Source: Perognathus longimembris pacificus
Taxonomy: Eukaryota; Chordata; Mammalia; Rodentia; Heteromyidae
Length of the DNA: 64,000 bases
Direction of reading: 5' to 3'
Assembly (NCBI RefSeq): GCF_023159225.1
Contig: NC_063171.1
Location: forward strand, 11,980,826 to 12,044,825
A model generated the notes under the pieces. The model did not search any database and had not been told where the DNA came from. It saw nothing but the letters and a program-made list of their open reading frames with translations. The translations under genes were made by a program, and so were the position numbers. This document shows positions 1-12,493 of the stretch, piece by piece (the first letter of the stretch is position 1; the number at the start of each line of letters is the position of its first letter).

Positions 1-118
1 ATTTATTAGCGCCAAGATCCTCATGGACATTTCTTCCTTGGCTGGTTTCAAACAACAACCATCAAGTCTAAGCCTCTTGAGTAGCTAGCATCACAGACAT
101 AAATCACTGACATATGGC
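1..118 (-). mobile_element. 7SL/B1-like SINE monomer fragment
   Basis: Read on the minus strand this resembles the left (7SL-like) half of the dimeric SINEs seen again near 38.9, 60.5 and 61.5 kb: a 'talking' block equivalent to 'gagtagctagcatcacag' on the plus strand near 77-97 and a 'gctggtttcaaa' block near 41-52. The right (Geo-like) half is not present or lies outside the window. Diverged, no TSD visible. Confidence 0.6.
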
Positions 119-607
119 TCACGTTTCTACATGTTTCACAATAAAGTGAAAACTTTTACTTCTCCCAAGAGAATCATAGTCACCACAGGCTAAACCCCAA
201 CATGTGTCCACAAATGAGAGATCAATATTTGGATAAGAGAAATGGGTTATAAGTTAACTCTGAAGTCATTTCCTCAAAGAAATGGCTATTTGAAACAGAT
301 TATGCAAGAGCTCAACCTATGTGTCCGTGTGTGATACCCACCCCCATACACCCTCTACTCATTAAGAGAAACAAGTGCAACCATAAGCCAGGTAGTTCAA
401 CAGAGACAGAAGACATTAAAGCAAAGCACTCCTGAGGCCAAAATTAAATGCAGACTAATACTAAAAGCAATCTGGGCCCAAATTTAATTTGATTAGAATC
501 TTCTGAGTAATTTGTGAGCAGAACATTGTTGAAAATAAGAGCAACTACCCATAATTATTCTGCCTTCTATGTGGAATAACAATTGGGTCACAAGATTTAG
601 AGATATC
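119..607. other. anonymous sequence
   Basis: No repeat, RNA gene or coding signal recognised; AT-rich single-copy-looking DNA. Confidence 0.5.
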
Positions 608-735
608 AAGAAAAATAGAGGAATGGTGGCTCAAGTAATAGAGAACTCATCTTCAGGGAAAAAAAGCTTCAGGGACAGTAACTAGGTGCCGAGTTCAAGC
701 CTCAGAACCAGCTCTCACACTTCAAAAAAAAAATG
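608..735 (+). mobile_element. Geo-type SINE right-monomer remnant
   Basis: Carries diverged forms of the blocks that mark the right half of the dimeric SINEs here: 'tggtggctcaagtaatagag', 'cttcagggacagt' and 'gagttcaagcctcag', followed by an A-run near 726-733. The left half is not recognisable. Confidence 0.55.
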
Positions 736-1490
736 TAGGCATGTGAGGAAAAAAAAGAGAAAACATAAATATTGAAAGAAAGCCATTTGTTTTAGTGACT
801 TTTACATCTTTGGGATGAAATACTTGGCATAAACAACTTAAAGTATGGGATATTTATTATATCTCACAATTTCAGAGGTTTCAATCCAAGGTTGCTTGGC
901 CTAAAAACTTGGCAGAACATTATGACAGCATGAATGTGTAGAGAAAATGTTCTTAACTATGGCAAAGAGAAAGCAGAGGGATGTGTGAAAAGGTCACTGG
1001 AAAGACATTTTCAAGAACCTATCTACAGTCACCTCCATTGGGTCCTAACTTTTGTGTTTCTCTAACCTCCCAACATAGTGCCACCATCTAAGGATCAAGC
1101 TATTAGCTCATATTCAAAACCTAACATGGTACTACCCTCCTGTCTTCTCAGATGACTTAAAGGTACCCAATGATAATGAGTGGTGACAATCCCATAGGGT
1201 TGACAATAACTATTTCAGAGCGTAAAAGAAAGCAGACGTTAGTAAAAGAACACAGGTTAATAATAAGACCGCAAACAAGCAAACAATAAAAACCAAAAGA
1301 AACACTAAAGATAAGAGAGGTAAGTGAATGAAAATCCAAAATTACTGTAATATATTACTTGAATTGTTCACTTTTCAATACGAAATTGACATATGTGAAG
1401 AGAGAGAAATAGGATTGTCTACAGGAAAAAAATGGTAACAGAAACTTTGAGAGAGATTACATTCAAGATTTAAGGGAAAAAACTAACTCC
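736..1490. other. anonymous sequence with possible ancient repeat
   Basis: About 830-935 reads like a worn copy of an old interspersed repeat ('tttattatatctcacaatttcagagg'-like block), but I cannot name the family. The rest shows nothing. A 60-codon minus-strand frame at 1157-1339 is hydrophobic and AT-driven and is treated as chance. Confidence 0.3.
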
Positions 1491-1501
1491 AAAAACACTG
1501 A

Positions 1502-1718
1502 GGGGCTGGGGATATAGCCTAGTGGCAAGAGTGCCTGCCTCGGATACACGAGGCCCTAGGTTCGATTCCCCAGCACCACATATGCAGAAAACGGCCAGAA
1601 GCGGCGCTGTGGCTCAAGTGGCAGAGTGCTAGCCTTGAGCGGGAAGAAGCCAGGGACAGTGCTCAGGCCCTGAGTCCAAGGCCCAGGACTGGCCAAAAAA
1701 AAAAAAACAAAAACAAAA
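1502..1718 (+). mobile_element. IDL-Geo dimeric SINE, young copy with TSD
   Basis: Complete dimeric SINE: ID-like left monomer (about 1502-1580), Geo-type right monomer (about 1587-1694), then an A-rich tail. Flanked by an 11 bp direct repeat, aaaaacactga, at 1491-1501 and 1719-1729, the mark of L1-driven target-primed insertion. It has the 'gcgggaagaa' variant in the right monomer, shared with the copies at 35.5 and 63.8 kb, where older copies read 'gcaaaaagaa'. The family name rests on the published description of a geomyoid ID-like + Geo dimer and was not checked by search. Confidence 0.9.
1515..1569 (+). promoter_or_regulatory. Internal Pol III A and B boxes of SINE
   Basis: A box tagcctagtgg at 1515-1525 fits TRGCNNAGYGG exactly; B box ggttcgattcc at 1559-1569 fits GGTTCGANTCC exactly, with 33 bases between, as in tRNA-derived SINEs. 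Both boxes are intact, so this copy keeps a plausible type 2 RNA polymerase III promoter. Confidence 0.85.
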
Positions 1719-1871
1719 AAAAAACACTGAAATATGTTCAGATAAAAACTGAAAATATACTTGAAGAAAAACATAAAGACAGTGTTTGTTAAATAGCAAA
1801 TATTTACAGAGACACAATCTGAAAAGGAACTGAAACTGGAATTATGATTTAAAATATGAAATAAATAAAAT

Positions 1872-2486
1872 GAAAAGTTCTTTCATAAGGAAATGGAAGG
1901 ACTTGGAAAAAATTATACTAAGTGAAGTGACCCAGACCCAAAGAAACATGGACTCTATGGTCTCCCTCATAGGGAATAATTAGCATAGGTTTAGGCTAGT
2001 CACAGAAGAGGGTCACAAGAGCCCAATAGCTATACCCTTATGAACACATAAGATGATGCTAAGTGAAATGAACTCCATGTTATGGAAACGACTGTTATAA
2101 CACTGTTGTAATTACTTTCAACATGCGATGTGAAACCGTAGCTTCTATTATTGATGACCCTCTTGTATCCCCTTCCTGTGGTTGTACCTGCACTATCTCT
2201 GTATCTTATCTGAGTACAATGGAAACCATGTATACTGGCATTAGAACTAGGAAACTGAAAGGGAATACCAAAATCGAGAGACACAGGGTAAAAACACAAA
2301 CGAGTACAAAAGCAATACTTGCAAAACTGGTGTAAATCAACTGAACAACTCATGGGGGGAAATGGAAATGGGGATGGGGGGGGAATGAGAGAGGAGGCAA
2401 TAAACAGTACAAGAAATATATCCAATGCCTAACGTATGAAACTGTAACCTCTCTGTACATCACTTTGACAATAAAAATTAAAAAAT
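1872..2486 (+). mobile_element. L1 3' fragment (5'-truncated)
   Basis: Begins inside the last codons of ORF2 (the end reads ...SLIGNN, stop TAG at 1981-1983), runs through the 3'UTR with its G-rich tract, and ends in the family's 3' terminus 'gacaataaaaatta' plus a short A-tail. No convincing TSD, so the 5' edge is approximate. Confidence 0.9.
2354..2383 (+). other. G-rich tract of L1 3'UTR
   Basis: Several runs of three or more G separated by short A-rich spacers on the L1 sense strand. The same tract recurs in the L1 copies ending near 14.85 and 31.5 kb and, as C runs on the plus strand, in minus-strand copies. Such polypurine, quadruplex-prone tracts are a known trait of mammalian L1 3'UTRs. 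Confidence 0.6.
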
Positions 2487-2859
2487 ATTATTTAGACAAC
2501 AAATGTCATGAATATAGATCAATAAAAAGTATGGAATATAAAACTAGACATGGAAATGACTGTGCAGACCTTATTATCTCTCTTGAAGTAACAATTAAAG
2601 TAATATAAGCAAATTGAATATACCAATATATGTCTAATGGAAATATTTGAACACGAATGGAAAATTGAGGCAGGAATAATTAAGAAATAATCTCCCAACT
2701 TCTTCCAAATTTATTGAAAGGTTAATTTTCTTATTAAGTATGAAAAAATATATCCAAAATTCTCAACAAACTTCTGACTAGGTGACAGACAAATAAATCA
2801 CACCTAGATAAAACTACAAAACTGATGAAGGTTGATAATAAAAAGAAAAAAAATTGCTT
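2487..2859. other. anonymous sequence between two L1s
   Basis: AT-rich, nothing recognised; separates a plus-strand L1 tail from a minus-strand L1 tail. Confidence 0.4.
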
Positions 2860-5800
2860 ATTTTTTCCTTTATTGTCAAAGTGTAGTATAGAAGGGTTAT
2901 GGATTCACATGTAAGGCAGTGAGTATATTTCTTGTCAACTTGTTACCTCTTCCTTCATTTACCACCTCCCCCCTCCCCCTTTTCGTCTCCCCCCATGAGT
3001 TGCACAGTTGATATACACCAAATGGTTTTGTAAGTAATGCTTTGGGAACGGTTTGTCTTTTTATCCTTTGTCTCTCGAACTTGATATTCCTTTTCCCTTA
3101 CCTACTTCTAATACCTATATAAACAATATCCAGATGAGATAAAGTGATAGCGGGAGTACAACCAGGGAGGGATGCAAGAGAATCAAAACAAAACAATCAA
3201 ACAAACAGAGAGGAAAATAAAACACAAAGGTACAGTTTCACATGGCATGTTGCAAATAATTACTACAGTGATATATCACTTGTTTCTATAATGTGGAGCT
3301 CATTTCACTTAGCATCATCTATGTGATCATATGGGTGTAATTATTGAGCTATTTTGATCTTTTGCTATGACTAGCCTAGTCATGTACTAGCTATTCTGAA
3401 TGAGGGACACCATAGGGTTTATATTTCTTTCGGTCTTGGTCACTTCACTTAGTATGATTAGTTCCAAGTCCTTCCATTTCCTTATGAATGTGACAGTTTC
3501 ATTCCTTCTGATACAGGTATAGAATTCTATTGTGTATATGTACCACGTTTTCCTGATCCATTCATCAACTGAGGAGCATCAGGGTTGGTTCCATGTTTTA
3601 GCAACGACAAGTTGTGCTGCAGTGGACATAGTGGCTGGTGACTTTAGTGTGGCCTTGCTTGTAATCTTTTTGGTAGATGCCCCAAAGTGGGGCTGTTGGG
3701 TTGTAGGGGAGCTCTATGTTTAGCCTTCTTAGGAATCACCACACTGCTTTCCACAGGGGTTGAAAAAGTTTTCATTTCCAACATCAATGTAGTAGGGTTC
3801 CCCTTTGGCCACATCCACTTCAGCATTTTTTATTATTAGATTTCCTGATAATGGACATTCTTACCGGGGTGAGGTGGAATCTGTGTTGTTTTGATTTGCA
3901 TTTCTTTTTATGGCCAGTGATGTGGAACACTGTCTTTTGGCCTTTCTAATTTTCTCTTCAGAGAGGTCTCTTTATAGGTCTGTAGACCATTTGTTGAGGG
4001 GGCTGTTTTTTTGGAGAAATTTAACTTTTTGAGTTCTGGGTATGTTTTAGATATCAGGCCTTTTTCTGTTGTATGGCTGGTAATGATCTTCTCCCAATCT
4101 GTGAGTTTTCTGTTTATCTTGAAGCTATGTCCTTTGTCCTGCAGAAGCTCTGCAGTTTGATACAGTCCCACTTGCCCAGCCTTTATTTGATTTGTTGTGT
4201 TTCTAGTGGACCTTTCTTGAGGAAATTTTTCCCAGTATTAAGGAGTGCAAGAGTTTCTCCTATTCCTTCTTGCAGTGTTTTCGGTGGCGGATTATATTTC
4301 TAGGTCTTTGGTTCATTTGGAATTGATTTTGGTGCAGGGTGATAAATAAGGATCTAGTTTTAATTTGTTACAGGTGTTGACTCAGTTTTGCCAACACCAT
4401 TTGTTGAAAATGCTGTCTTTGTACCAACTTATATTTTTTGCTTCCTTATCAAAGATTAAGTAACTGTAGGGGTGCGGGTTCATTTCTGGGTCTTCAGTTC
4501 TGTTCCATTTGTCCTCAGGCCTGTTCTTTTGCCTGTACCAAGCTGTTTTTATTACTGTAGCTTTGTAATACAGCTTAAAGTTCAGTACTGATATTCCTCC
4601 TGCACTGTTCTTTCTACCTAGGATTGTTTATGCTATTTGGAATTTTTTATTGTTCCATATGAATTTCTGGGTTGCTTCTCTATTTCTTTGAAGAATTGTG
4701 ATGGGATATTGATGGGTACTGTATTGAATTTGTAGATAGCTTTTGGTAATATTGCCATTTTCACAACGTTAATCCTCCCAATCCAGGAGCATGGGAGATG
4801 TTTTCATTTCTTAAGTTCTGCCTTAAATTCATTTTTCATGTTTTTAAAAGTTCTCCTCGTAGAGCTCTTTCACCTTTTGGCTAATGTTATTCCGAGGTAG
4901 TTTATGTTTTTTGAGGCTATTGCAAAAGGCCTTGTTTTCCTGATTTCCGCCTCACTCTTCAGGTTGTTGGCATATAGAAAAGCCATTGATTTTTGAGGAT
5001 TTATTTTATATCCTGCTACTTTGTCAAAGTTTTGGATCAGCTCTCGTAGCTTGGGAGTAGAGTCTATGGGGTTCTTTATGTATAGGATCATGCCATCTGC
5101 AAAGAGAAAGTTTAACTTCATCTTTTCTTATTTGGATCCCCTTTATGTTTTCTTCTTGCCTAATTGCTCTGGCTAGGAATTCTATTACTATGATGAAGAG
5201 GAAAGGAGAGAGAGGACATCCTTTTCTTGTTCCTGAGTTTAAAGGGAATGGCCTTAGCTTTTCACCATTTGGTATAATACTCACTGCTGGTTTGTCAGAC
5301 AGCCTTTATTACATTCAGGATTGTTCCCTGGAATCCCAGTTTTTCCAAGGCTTTTATCATAAATGGGTGCTAGATTTTATCAAATGGCTTTTCCACATCT
5401 AGGGATATAACCGTGCGATTTTTTACCTTGCTCCTATTGATGTGGTGGATTACATTACTTGACTTCCATATATTGAACCAACTTTGCCTCCCTGGAATGA
5501 ATCCAGTTTGATTATTGTGTATGATTTTTTTTTGATGACTTGTTGCCTTCGGTTGGGCAGAATTTTGTTGATAAGCTTTGTGTTCATCAAGGAAATGGGT
5601 CTATATTTCTCTTTCCTTGACACATCCCTGTCTGGTTTAGGGATTAGCTTTACACTAGCATCATATAATGTGTTTGGTAGTGAACTTTTACTCTCTATTT
5701 CATTGAAGAATTTGAGGAGTGTTGATGTGGGATCTGCTTTGCAGGCTTTATAAAATTGTGCTGTGAATCCATCTGGACCTGGGCATTTCTTGGAAGGAAG

Positions 5801-7672
5801 ATCTCTTGTTGTAGTTTCTATTTTATTGTTGGGTATGGGTCTGTTTACTAGGTTTAAATCTTCTTTGGTAAGTTTGGAAGTATCCATTTTTGCTAGCAAT
5901 TCTCCCATTTCTTCCAGGTCCTCAAATTTATTAGCATATAGGTTTGCAAAAATAATCCCTTATTATATTCTGGATCTTTGTTGTTTCTTTGGTGATGTTT
6001 CCTGTTTTGTCTCTGATCTTGTTTGTTTGTGTGTGTGTGCTGTCTTCATTTCTTCATCAGATTTTCCAGGGGTCTGTCTATCTTGTTAATTTTTTCAAAG
6101 AACCACCTCTTCATTTTGTTGATTCTTTCTATGTTTGTTTTTTTTTTTGGCGGGGGGGACTCTAAATCATTTAATTCTGGTTTGATTTTTATTATTTGCT
6201 TCCATCTGTTGGCTGGGGGTTTGGTTTGTTGCTCTCTTTCAAAGAGCTTAAGGTGCTTTGTTAAGTTGTTGAATTGATATTTCTCCAATTTGTTGATGTA
6301 GGTGCTCACAGCTATACATTTTCCTCCCAGTACTGCCTTTGCTGTGTCCCAGTGGGGCTGGTAATTTGTGTGTTCATCTTGGTTCAATTCCATAAACATT
6401 TTAATTCTGTTCTGATTTCCTCGATTATGCGTTGGTGGTTCAGCAATGTATTGAGTGTCCATGAGCTGTGGGGTTTTCTTTGGTGTCCTTTGGAGTTGAG
6501 CTCTAGTTTTATCCGGTTGTGGTCTGAGAGAATACAAGGAATGATTCCAATGTTTCTGAACTTGTACAGGTTTTTTTGTACCCTAACATGTGATCGATTT
6601 TGGAGAATATACCATGTGCTGCTGAGAAGAATGTATATTCTGGTGTTGCTGGATGGAATATTCTGGAGATGTTGGTTAAGTCTAGATGGTTTATGCACTT
6701 CTTTAGTTCTGAGGTTTCTTTGCTCAGTTTTTGGCATGTTGATCTGTCCAGAGGTGAGAGTGGAGTGTTCAAGTCTTCAACAATCAATGTGTTTGGGTTT
6801 ATGAGTGTTTATAGAGTCAGTCTTGCTTTTTGTAATGATGTTGGGAGCTCCTGTGTTTGGTGTATAGATGTTTAGGATAGTTATGTCCTCATGTAAGAGA
6901 GATACCTTTATTAGTATGTAGTAACCCTCTTTACCTCTTTTTACTGTTTTTAGTTTGAAGTCAATTTTAGCTTTTACTATGATTGCAACACCTGCCTGCT
7001 TAGGGGTCGGGGGGGGGGGGTGGCGTTTGCTTGATAGAACCTATTCCAACCGTTTACTTTAAGAATATATTCTCTATTGCTGGCAAGATGCATCTTTTGG
7101 AGGCAGCAGGAAGATGGATCTTGTTTTTTTTTTTGTTTTGTTTTGTTTTTATCCAGCTTGTCAATCTATGTTGCTTAATTGGATAGTTAAATCCATTAAT
7201 ATTGAGAGTTAGGATTTAGAGGTGATTATTTGTTACTTTCATTATATCTGTCTTTGAAGGGGCTGTGTCTTCCATTTTTTGCTCTAATAATGTGTAGTTT
7301 TATTTAGAGATCTTTTCTCTATCTGGATCATGGTCTTGGTGGTTTTCAGTGTGGAGGACATCTTTGAGGATATCTGTAATGCTTTTTTAGTGGAGATGCA
7401 TTGGTTTTTCCTTGCTATGAAGACTTTTCTTTGAAATTCTGCCATGAATGAGAGTTTAGCCAGTACAGAATTCTTGGTTGGTAGTTATTTTTCTTTAGGA
7501 TGTGGCAAATCTCATTCCAGGCTCTCCTTGCTTTCATAGTCTCCATTGAAAAATCTGGAATAATTCTGATTGGTTTTCCTTTATATGTGATCTCTTTTCC
7601 CTAGCTGCTTTAAGGATTCTTTCTTTAGTCTCTATTGATCCTGTTTGATTACAGTGTGTCACCTGGGAAGAT
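2860..7672 (-). mobile_element. L1, 4.8 kb, truncated in ORF1
   Basis: Minus-strand L1 whose 3' end (poly-T then 'ttattgtcaaag' on plus) starts near 2860. It contains the 3'UTR (about 2860-3386), all of ORF2 and the C-terminal coding end of ORF1 up to about 7672, where similarity to the full-length copy at 51.9-59.4 kb stops. Many frameshifts and stops. A run of about a dozen G lies near 7008-7020. No TSD recognised, so the edges carry about 15 bp uncertainty. Confidence 0.92.
3387..7250 (-). pseudogene. L1 ORF2 remnant (endonuclease-RT), dead
   Basis: L1 ORF2 encodes the nicking endonuclease and reverse transcriptase used in target-primed insertion. Here the frame is broken into pieces: endonuclease fragments at about 6384-6787, linker 6046-6537, RT fragments 5450-5908, 5024-5284 and 4870-5121, and a C-terminal piece 3908-4171; the stop codon is at 3387-3389. 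The RT catalytic box normally reads FADD. Here it reads FADG (codons 5092-5103), so a metal-binding aspartate is lost as well as the frame. The start region is uncertain. Confidence 0.88.
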
Positions 7673-8811
7673 TTAAGCCACGGTGAGATGATGGATGACT
7701 ATTATACTCTAATGCAAAGAGTAGAGATGTGATAAAAGCCCTTGACCATGAGCTTACACAAAGGCAGTTTAAGCCTGTCCTCTAAAATCACCCTGCATTC
7801 ATAAAGTAGTAGAGTTCTGAAGGAACCACCCACTTTGAAAAGCCTTCATGGATATTGTCCCACTGACATGATGCAAACATAATAAAGGCATAATAGCATA
7901 ATCAAAGGATTTTGTATTATGACAAGCTTGGCATTTATCTTCATATCTGTACAACAATGTATGTGATTATTTCTATAAATATGAAAAATCTATAACAAAC
8001 CTCAAAAGGTTGTTTAATTTTAAAAACAAATAACATCATACGGAATAGGGAACCTGAATTTTTCCCCTTAAAATATAAACAAAGATCTGTACTTAAATAT
8101 TTAATTCAAAATTTACTGGTGGTTCTAGCCAAAAAATTTAGATATTAATGAAATAAAATGCTTCCAGCATGAAAACATAGTAGAGCAATTTTTATCTGAT
8201 GATAATGAAATCTTGGCTTTATGAAATCATAGTGAATTCACGAAAAAGCAATTAGAACTGAAATTGGAATTTAGTAAGGTTGCAGGTACAAGCCCCTTAG
8301 GCAAAAAAGGACTATTATTTGATACCACATTTTGAGTTTTATTTTGGCAATTTGATTGGGCCATGGGCAAATAGTTGTTGAAACATTATTTCTGGTATTT
8401 CTATGAGACTATTTCTGGAAAATACTCTCCATCTTTTGTTGTTGATGATGTTGTTGTTTGTTTGTTTTTCTTATTTGGGTTTTTTTTTTTTTTGGTAGAT
8501 TAAGTAAAGCAAGTGGAGTTTTCCAATAAGGAAGGTTGTACCAAACTACTGAGTTCTAAATAGTTCAACAGTGGTAGGTCAGAGGAATGATTAAACTCAC
8601 TCCCTGACTATTTGACCTGGAATTTTTATCTTCCCTACTTAGTGCTACTTGTACTCATGCTTCAGATTTGGAATGGAATCTACTGTCATGACCCCTTATA
8701 TGAAACTATGCTAACAGTTATCCTGGAATTCCAAATTGTAGATGAAAGATTGTGGTACTTGCCATCAGGCATGTATTTTAGTGTAAAAGACCATGTCAAT
8801 ATCATACCAAT
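7673..8811. other. anonymous sequence
   Basis: No coding or repeat family assigned. A (GTT/TTTG)-rich stretch and a run of T lie near 8440-8495. A 126-codon plus-strand frame at 8612-8992 depends on the tetranucleotide repeat at its end and is not supported as a gene. Confidence 0.45.
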
Positions 8812-8905
8812 ATACCTATCTATCTATCTACCTACCTACCTACATCTATCTATCTATCTTTCGATCGATCGATTGATCGATCTTTCTATCTATCATCTAT
8901 CTCCA
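8812..8905 (+). repeat. (CTAT)n/(CTAC)n/(GATC)n microsatellite
   Basis: Imperfect tetranucleotide array: CTAT units, then CTAC, CTAT, a short GATC/GATT block near 8863-8881 and CTAT again. Interrupted and therefore probably old. Confidence 0.9.
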
Positions 8906-9114
8906 TCATTTATCCAACTAACCATCTATCATCATTATCTATATCCATCCATTATCATTCTCTATCTCTTCAAACTGTCTGTGCATTATTAGCAGTGCAT
9001 AGATCATCCTTACTTTTATGTGTTCAAAATAATAAAATTATAGTTAGCAATCTCTTCACTTAATATTGGTCATGGTTATTTCTACATAGTAATATAATGT
9101 TTAATATTAATGAT

Positions 9115-9168
9115 GTGTTTATGTATATGTGTGTGTGCATGTGTGCACATGCATGCATGCATATTTTC
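9115..9168. repeat. (TG)n/(ATGC)n low-complexity tract
   Basis: Degenerate TG-rich tract passing into repeated 'atgc' units (about 9149-9162). Confidence 0.6.
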
Positions 9169-9399
9169 CATGACCACCAAGGCCTGGCACTTTAATGCAT
9201 TTTGAAATTATTTTACTACATCAAATTCTATTTTTCTGCTTTATAATTTCTAATACAAATGCATTCTAAAACTTAACATCTTCACTTAGTAAAATGATGT
9301 TTAATTTTATATGTAAAATTGGTCAGGCTTTGTGGTTGAGGTGTTTGGGCAAACCCCTGTCTCGATGTTGTTTTGACATTGTTTACTTATATTTTGTGA

Positions 9400-9508
9400 T
9401 GTTTTCATTTGGAGAACTGCTTCATCTTGCCGCTGAGGTTGGTCTCAATTTTTTAATCTTCCTGATGCCTAAGTATTGAGATTCCGGGCATATACCACCA
9501 GATAAGGT
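9400..9508 (-). mobile_element. B1/proto-B1-like SINE fragment
   Basis: On the minus strand this resembles a 7SL-derived monomer. The plus strand shows 'gaggttggtctcaat', 'gcctaagtattgagattcc' and 'ggcatataccaccag', in the order expected for an inverted B1/Alu-like element. Diverged and without a clear tail. Confidence 0.5.
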
Positions 9509-10564
9509 ATGAATGCATTTAAAGATATGATTGTCATTTAAATTAGTAAACTGTGAGTATGCATTTCCCTCATAATGTGCGTGAAATTCATTTAACCATT
9601 TCAAGATTTTAAGAGTAAAGAGTAAGTTCGTGAAGAGAAAGAATTGCCTTTAATCTGAAGATAATAACATCAAATCCTACTAGAACATCATGCCTGCATG
9701 ACTTCAGTGATTTAGATGGGCCCTTCCCATAATCATGTGAATCCCTATTAATATCCCTATCTTTCCATTTTTATGTGGAGAAAAATACAGAAAATCTTTA
9801 TCCTGTATCATTATATCTCACTATATTATAATCTAATATATATATATATATTCAAGAAAACCTGAATAAATATTCTTTGCTCTACATCATGAAACCTGAC
9901 TTTTATTAGGCTAATCTAAAGATAAATACATCCAAGAAAGAAAATCTTTTGCTAATGCATTCAGAATGCAGAAATGCAGAATGTCAAAACAAGTACTATG
10001 TCTGTCTCTAGGAATCCATGAATATTAAATATAAAATGGCTAAAGAAAAGGAGAGCAAAAAAAAAAAAGAAAGAAAAAAACCCCTCATAATTGTGCAATC
10101 AACTTTAAGAATCTTTCAGTCTAGAAAAAAAAATGAGACAATTGACACATTCAGATAAGGAGTTTCTATAAAATTTTAAATATTAATGAAAGCATTATAT
10201 TCACAGGAATCTTCCCCAAGACATTTTTTGTTACTTAACTATCTTATTTATGTTCCTTATATTGAGAACAAATTGTATTTGAAGCCTTTTATACATAAAC
10301 CTTGGGTTATTGAATTTTCTCAATTTTACTGTTGTTTTGATTATTGGTAGGATGAAACTATGGCATATATTGTATTATTAAAAGCTCTTTAAAGATTGTG
10401 AAGAACAATCCTGGGTTTCAGTAATTTGGGGAATTAACAGAAAGTTAAGTGGTGGTAGAGTAAAGGTGGCTATACTATACTATGGTTTGTAATCTGTGTA
10501 AATGTTCAGGTGTGGAATTTATGGATCATAGGGTTGTTCTATGTTTATTTTGTTGTTGTTGTTG
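9509..10564. other. anonymous AT-rich sequence
   Basis: No family recognised. Includes a short (TA)n at about 9835-9850, A-rich runs near 10056-10080 and a GTT-rich stretch just before the next SINE. Confidence 0.45.
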
Positions 10565-10780
10565 TTTATTTTTTGCCAGTCCTGGGGCTTGGGACTCAGG
10601 GCCTGAGCACTATCCCTGGCTTCTTTTTCCTCAAAGCTAGCACTCAACCTCTTGAGACACAGCGCCTCTTCTGTTTTTTGTTTCTTTGTTTTTCTCTGTT
10701 TATGTGGAGCTGATGAATTGAACCCAAGGCTTCATGTATAAGAGGCAAGCATTCTACCACTAGGCCATATTCCCAACCAC
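10565..10780 (-). mobile_element. IDL-Geo SINE
   Basis: Inverted dimeric SINE: T-rich tail, 'gccagtcctgg' start of the inverted Geo half, then the ID-like half ending 'ctaggccatattcccaacc'. Diverged from the young copies, with extra T-rich sequence between the monomers near 10672-10700. No clean TSD seen. Confidence 0.85.
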
Positions 10781-12485
10781 AGAGACATGTGTTTTTTAGA
10801 GAAGTAATACAGCTAAAATGTGAGGGCCCAGAGTTGTTTATATATATATATTATGTCAAGAGCTCCCACCAAAAACCTCTCCGTTGCTGTGCTATGAAAG
10901 CAGTCATAAATATCTATGCAGCCTGCAGTGAAGAGGAGAGTCATTGTGAGATGGGAGATATAATTGAAATTTGGGGGCATTTTTGGTTCTTCTTGTTGTT
11001 GTTTAAATGTAATTGCTTTCTTTTGTCCTTAGGGATACAAGTAATAATGCTGCTATATGTAAAAATCCATGTACTTCTTTCTCCAGTCCTTTCTCATCTC
11101 ACCCTCTCAACAGTTCAGTGACAATAGCCTAACTATCCAGTTGAGGAGCAGAGGTACATAGTGTTTATCAGAACATTCCTTGTGGAGTTCGTCTAAGATT
11201 ACTTTTCTCCATTAGAAGTGCTATGAACGAATGGCAGTAAGTTACACTTCTGCACACCCAAACTACAAACTAGATAGAGATAGGCTACTCTTACTATATA
11301 CACCTTTTATAAAAGGAAGGAATGTCAGACACAGAGCAGGAACTATTTCACAGCATTTCTAAAATCAGGCTTGGTTTTTTCTTATGATTGTGGGTTTGTG
11401 TGTTTGTTTGTTTTTCCTTTGTCAATTGACTTTCAATTCTGAGGTTTGTGATATGTTCCCTGAGGCATTTTACATTTTCAGAAAAACAGTAGCCTATTCT
11501 GTGATTGTAACTGAATGTTCTTTAAATACTGATTATTAACCTTAGGATAGCAACACATTTTCATCTATTTTCTTTTGTAATTTGTTCTGTCTTTTGTTCT
11601 TTCACAATTTTATCATGATTCCCTTGACTATTTAGTGACTTTTATGTCAGTCTTATAAGGTTTACCACATTAAATGAAATTCACATGCACAAATATTTAA
11701 TATGGAATTATTAGTATAATATATCACTCGTATTATCTTTCAATTGACCTACCTCACTGGCTCTTTGAAGAATTAATACTAAAGGAAGTACTTAGGCCTT
11801 TTAGAAACCCTCCATCTCCTTGAAAGGAGCTATATAAACTCCTTAGATATGCCAACAGTAATCTTAAGTACCTTATCCCTTTTTCATCTTTTCCAGGAAT
11901 TCATGTCTTATTTTTAGAACTTTTTACTATCCAGAAACATTACATATAAAAGAAATGTTAAATTTTATTAACAAGTGTGTTTTGTGCTCTATTACCCAAC
12001 CTATGGTTTAGATCTTCTATTTCCTCTTACAATTTTTTGATAGGTGGTCAGAATCCATTGGGTACTTTCCAAGTTCTTCCTGAAAAATGTACTTTTCCAA
12101 TACTAAAACGTATCTATTATCTATTGCTGTTTAACACACCACAATAATGCTTAACTTAAAACAATATATTTAGCTTATGAATATTCAATGTGGGATAATT
12201 TCCTTTGATGTCTACTTATATATACTTTCTATGTGATGTTAAAAGATTGACTCAATAGTCAGGTACTACTGTTAGGTTCAATTACTCCCAGGTTCCATTT
12301 CAGTGCTTCCTATCAAGAGTTTGGTTTGGCTAGGGTTAAATGGCAAGCATCTCAGTTCTTCTCCACCTGGGATTCTACATTAAATTCCAGTACAGGAAAA
12401 GTTTCCAAGTAAATGTTGAATTCACTTGGTTTTCTCTATCATCTTGCTTCTAGTTACCAGAAATAACCATAGAACATGCTGCAGA
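10781..12485. other. anonymous sequence with ancient repeat traces
   Basis: About 11130-11165 looks like a worn MIR core, and about 12113-12380 like an ancient interspersed repeat ('ctattgctgtttaacacacc', 'cttaaaacaa' blocks) that I cannot name. A 110-codon frame at 10789-11121 spans low-complexity sequence and has no recognisable domain. Confidence 0.35.
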
Positions 12486-12493
12486 TGCAGATT

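Noticed and set aside
1515..1569. tRNA gene suggested by A and B boxes
   Set aside because: The boxes lie in an ID-like SINE with a Geo half, A-tail and TSD; no cloverleaf with an intact acceptor stem is expected or seen.
1872..2486. TSD for this L1 piece
   Set aside because: Only short AT-rich matches between flanks; not distinguishable from chance.
8612..8992. 126-codon plus frame
   Set aside because: Its C-terminal half is translated tetranucleotide microsatellite; there is no domain in the rest.
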